Source of the DNA: a virus
IMG/VR virus record: IMGVR_UViG_3300025289_000033
Location: 1 to 53,037 of that record
Direction: 5' to 3' (one strand)
DNA length: 53,037 nucleotides
The notes beneath the pieces are model-generated. The model had not been told where the DNA came from. It made no database searches and saw nothing but the letters and a program-made list of their open reading frames with translations. This document shows, piece by piece, positions 47,747 to 53,037 of the stretch. Each line of letters begins with the position of its first letter. The stretch's first letter is position 1. A program made the position numbers and the translations under genes.

Positions 47747-49974
47747 TGAGTAAAATACGTTTATTAGGTACTTTAGTAGTATTATTCCTATCGGCTAATG
47801 TATTTGGTCAGGGAAAAATAGAGAGGTATGTAACAGCCACAGACAAGCTACAAACCAATCTACACTTTATATACGAAGGGATATATACGCCCGTTAAGGA
47901 CATAACATATCACGAGTTCAGTGCAGACAGTGTAACGTGGAGAAAAAACTATGTAGAAGGAGATTGCTTTATCAGGTTTGCCAACACCACGACCAACGCA
48001 ACCAACCCCTATACGGGATATTCGGGTTATCACGAAGATTGGTGGGTGTTTAACTTCTGTACTTGTAATGGAGCTATAAAGCCCGGTGGTGGAATAATCG
48101 ACACTATATTTATAGAGTATCATTCAGTAGATACGATATATATAGACACCATTCCTCCGGGTGAACCGATAGATATAGTTATACCCGCCCCTGACACGAT
48201 TACAGGCTCTACAACCAACTTTCAGGACACGGCAAGGCATACACACCAACTGTATATATTTCTTAATGACAACGAAGATGTGGACGCTTACCCGACAAAC
48301 GGACAGGTACTAAAGTGGAACTCAACATTAGAACAGTGGATAGCAGCAGATGATTTGACAGGCGGTGGTGGAACTTCGTTAATAGTCAGAGAGGAGGATG
48401 GCACACCGAATGTACTTGCGGTGAATAAAATATCAGTAACCAACGGACATTTAACAGACAATGGAATAGGACACGTATCAATAGATTTGACGATAGACCC
48501 ACGACAGGGGTACAACAACTATTGGAGAGCAGGGAAAGTAAGAGTACCATCAGGAGATAACACGATAACATTTGATGAACCGTTTACGGATAATGATTAC
48601 TTCGTGGTGGCAGCTTATGCGCTGTTAGACGAATTAGACACACGGCAGAACTTGGTGTATGGAAATCAGACAGCAGGTGGATTCGACGTGTATGACGTTA
48701 TAGACAGTGCCTACGTGCATTATTTAGCAATAAGGGATATAGATTCACTTCTTACTTCAATAGAAGATATAGGACATATTTTAGCCACACCATCTGACCC
48801 AACGTTGGGATATTTAAGTAACAAGGTAGATGATACTACGATGGTTGTGGCGAACAACGAACTTCATGTAATAAACAGTCCAAATGCAGATTCACTTGGA
48901 CACATAGCAGCAAGTGGGTATGTACCATTTGATAATGCAGCATCAAATGTTAATTTGAATGATAAAAATTTAACAAATGTTGATAGAATTTTAGTAAATA
49001 CAACAACTGACAACGGAATTGATAAATTACAGGTTAATGGTGGCGGTTATATAGTTGGTAATTTAGGCGTAGGAGGAACTGCTTCCACTAAATTGGATAT
49101 TTTTGGGCAGACTATAAAAATTGGGGGCAACAATGGGAATTGGAATTCTCGCACTGATAATTTTTTAAAATCAGCATTTATTGTATCTCCTCATTATTCT
49201 ACAACCGAAGAAGATATTTTATCAGTATCAAATGTATCATCATCTACCTTAAATGCCCTAAGATTAGGAGGAGGGGCAGGTTCATTTAATGCTGTTAATG
49301 GAATTGAATTTTACACTGCGCCAAATACCACTACTTTAAGTGGTACGAAAAGGATGGAAATTACAAGTGCAGGTAATATTTTAGTAAATACCTCGATAGA
49401 TAGTACAGCATATAAACTTCAGGTTAATGGTTCAGTAAAATCAACTTCGTATAAAGCAAACGCAGGAGCTAATATTGATGAATTTTCAACTGATGGAACA
49501 TTATCCGGTAATTCAGATACAGCAGTGCCAACAGAACAAGCGATAGTAGAATACAGGGACAATAATTCAGCCTACGGAGAGATATACAACGCGGCAACAG
49601 TAATAGCCACACCATCAGCGGGTGTGTACCACACGTTAAGAGGAAACACACTTGGAAATTATTATAACACAACGCTAACCGATAGTACGATTACAGTAAC
49701 AAACGCAGGAATATACCTTGTTAATACGTCGTATAGCTTAACACATTCGGCAGTGGGAACTACTGCTCACATATCATTATTTGTAAATGACGTAGAAGAT
49801 TCAGGCATACAGACTGAAACAAAAATAGGAACAGGTGGTGATATAGTTGACCTGTCTCACTCAGGAATAATTAGCTTAACAGCAGGACAGGTGCTTAAAA
49901 TGAAAGTAGAAGCAGATAGCTCAGGCAACTTAACAGTCAATCATTCTAATTTCAACGTGGTGAGGATAAAATAG
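47743..49974 (+). CDS. Sec-signal tail fibre-like protein, 743 aa
   Basis: Start ATG 47743 (ATGA overlap). A signal peptide (MSKIRLLGTLVVLFLSANVF, then GQG) is followed by a module GIYTPVKDITYHEFSADSV, TWRKNYVEGDCFIRFAN (about 43-80) that recurs in the 51736 gene. Next is a lectin-like region (about 250-340). Two repeats 'I-L-V-N-T-x-x-D-x-x-x-x-K-L-Q-V-N-G' lie at about 425 and 555, typical of Bacteroidetes fibre proteins. The C-terminus (about 620-743; AGIYLVNTSYSLTHSAVGTT) is a C1q/TNF-like head. Likely receptor binding. Confidence 0.8.
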   Translation: MMSKIRLLGTLVVLFLSANVFGQGKIERYVTATDKLQTNLHFIYEGIYTPVKDITYHEFSADSVTWRKNYVEGDCFIRFANTTTNATNPYTGYSGYHEDWWVFNFCTCNGAIKPGGGIIDTIFIEYHSVDTIYIDTIPPGEPIDIVIPAPDTITGSTTNFQDTARHTHQLYIFLNDNEDVDAYPTNGQVLKWNSTLEQWIAADDLTGGGGTSLIVREEDGTPNVLAVNKISVTNGHLTDNGIGHVSIDLTIDPRQGYNNYWRAGKVRVPSGDNTITFDEPFTDNDYFVVAAYALLDELDTRQNLVYGNQTAGGFDVYDVIDSAYVHYLAIRDIDSLLTSIEDIGHILATPSDPTLGYLSNKVDDTTMVVANNELHVINSPNADSLGHIAASGYVPFDNAASNVNLNDKNLTNVDRILVNTTTDNGIDKLQVNGGGYIVGNLGVGGTASTKLDIFGQTIKIGGNNGNWNSRTDNFLKSAFIVSPHYSTTEEDILSVSNVSSSTLNALRLGGGAGSFNAVNGIEFYTAPNTTTLSGTKRMEITSAGNILVNTSIDSTAYKLQVNGSVKSTSYKANAGANIDEFSTDGTLSGNSDTAVPTEQAIVEYRDNNSAYGEIYNAATVIATPSAGVYHTLRGNTLGNYYNTTLTDSTITVTNAGIYLVNTSYSLTHSAVGTTAHISLFVNDVEDSGIQTETKIGTGGDIVDLSHSGIISLTAGQVLKMKVEADSSGNLTVNHSNFNVVRIK

Positions 49975-50013
49975 GAATAAAAATAATAGTAGTAATTTTA
50001 TAAACAAAAAAAA

Positions 50014-51171
50014 ATGGCAGCAATATTAACAGCACATGATTTAAGCACAGGAACAGGGTTATCAACTGCTGTTTTGGCAATAAACGACAAGTGGAGGGTA
50101 ACAGCGACAACAAGCGGTTGTCCAGACAGGCAACGTGTTACGGTAGAGTTCTTGGTAACGGGTGAAAACGGTGTGTACTCTGCACTGTTAGATAGCGACA
50201 AAAACGCTATAACATTTGACATAGTAGGCAACAAGACAAAGAGTTTAGTGGTAGAGGGAGTTAATGCAAGTGGCGGTAAAATCAGGGTGTACCCACAATT
50301 CGGTTCAACAGGGCTTATAAGTATAGATTCCGTAACCTCAGAAGCACTTCCGGGTGTGACACAGATAACAGACCCAAGCGGAAACGTGCTGAACCCATCG
50401 GGAACACCACATAGGGATTCAATAGAGATTACAAGACCAAACAACACAACTGCCTATACAGCACTTGACTGTATTTCCAATTTAGCAGCAAACGTAAAAC
50501 AAAAAGATACCATAACGCTAACAGGAACAGAAGGGACAGTAAATATATCAATCCCAAATATAGCAAACAGGGACTTGGATTTCGACACAAGTTTAACTAT
50601 AACGGCAGCAGCGTTTGTTACCGATTACGCAGCAGACTTTCTACCGTTGGTTGTAGTAACAAGTTCAGGTGAAGATATAATCTTTGAAGCGGCTACTGCG
50701 GGTGTACCATTTTCAAGCCCTGTCGTAACCAATACCGTAACCGATTTAGACGGAACAGTAGTAAACACCACAGCCAACGCAACCATAGCAGCATTTGAAT
50801 TTGAGAACATGAGCATTACAAATGGCGGTGGTGGATATATCATGGACTTAAAATTAGAAACAGACATTACAGACATGACAGCCAAAGCAGTCAGGGTGTG
50901 GATATTCAATGAAGCACCAACAGGCGTTGTGGGTGATAACGTAGCCTTTGTAACATCTTATGCTAATAAAGACAAGCTTATAGGATTTATAGATGTAACG
51001 ATGGAAGCACTTATAGGTTCAAGCACAAGCGTCGTAGGACAGACATCTATTATTCAGCAATACAATTGTGCAGACACATCATTGTTCTTTCTTGTAGAGG
51101 CTGTGGATGCGTTTACGCCTACTGCAAATGGTAAGATAAATGTAACGATAAACGTACTGAAGATAAGTTGA
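50014..51171 (+). CDS. hypothetical virion protein with inserted domain, 385 aa
   Basis: A-rich leader before ATG. Ig-like N-terminal region (WRVTATTSGCPDRQRVTVEF), then GTPHRDSIEITRPNNTTAYT, an inserted beta domain at about 155-250 (VKQKDTITLTGTEGTVNISI, FVTDYAADFLPLVVVTSSGE) and a C-terminal part whose FNEAPTGVVGDNVAFVTSYA resembles the end of phage structural proteins. The inserted piece recurs in Bacteroidetes phage proteins as a separate module. Possibly a capsid-decoration or tail protein. Confidence 0.6.
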   Translation: MAAILTAHDLSTGTGLSTAVLAINDKWRVTATTSGCPDRQRVTVEFLVTGENGVYSALLDSDKNAITFDIVGNKTKSLVVEGVNASGGKIRVYPQFGSTGLISIDSVTSEALPGVTQITDPSGNVLNPSGTPHRDSIEITRPNNTTAYTALDCISNLAANVKQKDTITLTGTEGTVNISIPNIANRDLDFDTSLTITAAAFVTDYAADFLPLVVVTSSGEDIIFEAATAGVPFSSPVVTNTVTDLDGTVVNTTANATIAAFEFENMSITNGGGGYIMDLKLETDITDMTAKAVRVWIFNEAPTGVVGDNVAFVTSYANKDKLIGFIDVTMEALIGSSTSVVGQTSIIQQYNCADTSLFFLVEAVDAFTPTANGKINVTINVLKIS

Positions 51172-51172
51172 T

Positions 51173-51685
51173 ATGACGGATAGTGACAGATTAAGTTTTT
51201 TAACTAAAATATATCCACACGCAAAGAGAGTTGAATCCGAAACAGGGTTCAACTCTGTTGCTATGATGGCACAGGCTTGTGGGGAGTGTGGGTGGGAAGA
51301 ACCACCGGGAAATATGTATTTCGGTGTGAAATCATTTAAGGAAACCGATAATAGGCAACTTATAAGAACAAAAGAGATATTAGACAGACCCGACGTAAAG
51401 TTTCCTGTGATACATTCTATAACACCGATAGGAAACAAGTTCAAGTACGACATAGAAGATTGGTTTATGAAATACGATTCACCCTACGAATCTTTTCGTG
51501 ACCACGCAAGGTTCGTAACAGAAAACAAAAGATATTCAAAGGCACTGGAAGTGAAAGACAATCCTGTTTTATTCTTAACAGAACTTGCAAAAGCAGGATA
51601 TGCCACAGGTGAAAACTACGCACAATTTATGACAGACATGGTGAAAAGTGTAGAAATAAGGCTTAAAAAACTGTCCTTAACATAA
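51173..51685 (+). CDS. glucosaminidase-type endolysin (GH73-like)
   Basis: 170 residues. MMAQACGECGWEEPPGNMYF then GVK is the FlgJ/LytG glucosaminidase motif: Gln, catalytic Glu in 'A-Q-A-C-G-E', and the N-x-(L/M)-(F/Y)-G-(I/V)-K substrate site. YDSPYESFRDHARFVTENKR (about 101-120) and YAQFMTDMV complete the fold. It cleaves N-acetylglucosaminyl bonds of peptidoglycan. No signal peptide is present, so release needs a holin. Begins one base after the previous stop. Confidence 0.9.
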   Translation: MTDSDRLSFLTKIYPHAKRVESETGFNSVAMMAQACGECGWEEPPGNMYFGVKSFKETDNRQLIRTKEILDRPDVKFPVIHSITPIGNKFKYDIEDWFMKYDSPYESFRDHARFVTENKRYSKALEVKDNPVLFLTELAKAGYATGENYAQFMTDMVKSVEIRLKKLSLT

Positions 51686-51690
51686 ATCAT

Positions 51691-51698
51691 TACCTTTG
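51691..51698 (+). promoter_or_regulatory. -7 box TACCTTTG before the terminal fibre gene
   Basis: TTACCTTTG is the same -7 sequence as class I promoters, 38 bases before ATG 51736. The TTGGTAGATTG part is missing. Confidence 0.55.
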
Positions 51699-51735
51699 TA
51701 AAAAAATGCCACACAAGGCTTAAAAAACGTATTAC

Positions 51736-53037
51736 ATGAAGAAATTACTGACAATATTATTTACACTTCTTGCGACAATAACGTTTGCACAGAATGTGGG
51801 GGACTATGACGTTGTGCAGCGTGCAAGAGATACGCTGATAACAGATTCATTGTTTAAGTATCAAGGGGTACTGATTCCCGTGTTGGATATAACATATCAC
51901 GAGTTTTCAACCACTACACCTTACGTGTGGAAGAAAGAATACGTGGAAGGAGACAGGTACATGAGATTCTCCAATGACGTAAAAGAAACTTGGTATATAA
52001 TGGATTTGCGTGGTATAGAGTTTCAAAAGATAGATACTTTTGATTTGTATGACAGCAATAAAATACGAATATCAATAACAGACGATGGAGAGCCTTTTAA
52101 GACATTGACACTGCCAGACGAAACACCACAGTTAGTTGATACTTTTAGATTGGTAGGAGATTCACTTGAAATATCGCTATCTGATGATGGTGTGCCACCA
52201 AGCGTTGTAGATTTAAGTACGCTGATATTAACCTGTGAGGACATACTTGCGTGTGTGGGTGATTTAATACCACAGAAAGACACTACAAGCTATTATACGG
52301 TGTGTGATACTATATATGACACAAACAATGGATTTGGATTGCTATATAATTGGTATGCAGCAGCAGATGTAAGGAAAATTACAAGTTCAGATGATTGGGT
52401 TGTGCCAGATTCGGCACAATACGCAACACTTTTAAACCATATTGATACTTATGATTCAGGAAGTGGAGCGTGGCTATTAGCAGGTGGAATACTTAAAGAA
52501 GAAGGTTTTGAATATTGGAATACACCAAATGAAGGGGCAATTAATTATGTTGGATTTAATGCAAGAGGGTCAGGTTACAGGTATGGGGATGTGGAATATG
52601 GGGTAGAAGGTACATTTGGATTTATTAAAGAACAATATAATGCAATAATAAACGAATTAGTTGATGCAGACAGTTATTATACATTGTCATTAAACGAACA
52701 AGAAGGAGCTGCTTATATAAGTAGTCAATTTTTAAAAGACGCAGGTTCTATTCGCCTACTTTACACCGGAGCAGGCACACCCACCTCATACACTAGCAAT
52801 GACGGACACGAATACCGTGTAGTAACAATAGGAACACAAACTTGGCTTGCAGACAACCTCATGGAAACAAAATACCGCAACGGTGATTACATAGCAGGAT
52901 ATGACGGAGGAACATACACACCAATAGCAAATGCTACGTGGGCTGCACTTACCACAGGTGCGTTGTGTGCCTACGAAGATAATACAGAATTAGCCTTTGG
53001 CGTAGATACTTATATGGTAGAGTGCGACACCTTTGTA
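51736..53037 (+). CDS. partial Sec-signal protein with FISUMP domains, receptor-binding candidate
   Basis: Open from ATG 51736 to the window edge (434 codons, C-terminus missing). Signal peptide MKKLLTILFTLLATITFAQ. Residues about 42-80 (GVLIPVLDITYHEFSTTT, WKKEYVEGDRYMRFSN) repeat the N-terminal module of the 47743 gene. Residues about 198-275 (NGFGLLYNWYAAADVRK, WVVPDSAQYATLL, LAGGILKEEGFEYWNTP, VGFNARGSGYRYG) and about 353-420 (NDGHEYRVVTIGTQTWLADN, LMETKYRNGD, TWAALTTGALCAYEDN) are FISUMP (TIGR02145) segments in permuted order. FISUMP domains occur in Bacteroidetes surface proteins; as phage fibre tips they may bind the host. Confidence 0.8.
   Translation, partial: MKKLLTILFTLLATITFAQNVGDYDVVQRARDTLITDSLFKYQGVLIPVLDITYHEFSTTTPYVWKKEYVEGDRYMRFSNDVKETWYIMDLRGIEFQKIDTFDLYDSNKIRISITDDGEPFKTLTLPDETPQLVDTFRLVGDSLEISLSDDGVPPSVVDLSTLILTCEDILACVGDLIPQKDTTSYYTVCDTIYDTNNGFGLLYNWYAAADVRKITSSDDWVVPDSAQYATLLNHIDTYDSGSGAWLLAGGILKEEGFEYWNTPNEGAINYVGFNARGSGYRYGDVEYGVEGTFGFIKEQYNAIINELVDADSYYTLSLNEQEGAAYISSQFLKDAGSIRLLYTGAGTPTSYTSNDGHEYRVVTIGTQTWLADNLMETKYRNGDYIAGYDGGTYTPIANATWAALTTGALCAYEDNTELAFGVDTYMVECDTFV

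Noticed and set aside
14955-53037. Stop-codon recoding (TAG or TGA read as an amino acid), as in some crAss-like phages
   Set aside because: All recognised genes end at expected family lengths, using TAA, TAG and TGA as ordinary stops, and no in-frame stops interrupt conserved genes.

Overview
The window is a piece of a tailed double-stranded DNA phage that infects a Bacteroidetes host. Several signs agree. The promoters have the Bacteroidetes form TTG-N17-20-TAnnTTTG. Starts lie in A-rich leaders of about 10-20 nt with almost no Shine-Dalgarno sequences. Signal peptides end in the Bacteroidetes style (FAQ, YGQ, FGQ), a DUF3127-type SSB is present, and DNA is AT-rich. The head-tail set (terminase, ~800-residue portal, scaffold-like protein, capsid protein, adaptors, large stabilisation-like tail protein, GNAT-like protein, internal proteins and a 2508-residue polyvalent protein) suggests a podovirus of the crAss-like or a neighbouring group. 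No DNA polymerase, primase or RNA polymerase is visible, so this is only part of the genome.

Left arm (1-14.2 kb): mostly leftward, tightly packed small genes with 1-20 bp overlaps. Recognisable functions are an HNH endonuclease, a sugar-type O-methyltransferase, a GT2 glycosyltransferase, YopX-like and DUF7352-like proteins, a GIY-YIG/T5orf172-like protein (rightward), and a PD-(D/E)XK nuclease overlapping an N6-adenine methyltransferase. Two 125-bp palindromic elements of identical length (8200-8324, 10293-10417) lie between small genes and resemble integron attC sites.

Hub (14.16-14.95 kb): a noncoding divergent region with leftward and rightward promoters, a promoter-terminator small-RNA cassette and a strongly structured segment.

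Right arm (14.95-53 kb): rightward. A RadD-like SF2 helicase and SSB-like protein come first, then three overlapping genes with four GroES-like domains, a TerS candidate, TerL interrupted by a 392-residue LAGLIDADG intein, portal, scaffold candidate, capsid, a secreted-type small protein, adaptors, tail protein, internal virion proteins, the 2508-residue protein, a membrane protein, fibre-region genes, a GH73-type endolysin, and at the right edge a FISUMP-domain fibre/receptor protein. Transcription units are separated by terminators whose T-tracts run directly into the next promoter. At 30.0 and 45.6 kb an extra promoter-hairpin-terminator unit is inserted, a candidate pair of paralogous small RNAs.

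The most unusual points are the four-domain GroES cluster, the attC-like elements, the two promoter classes with embedded small RNAs, the Sec signal peptides on three proteins of the structural region, and a relic of a methyltransferase beside the nuclease-methyltransferase pair.
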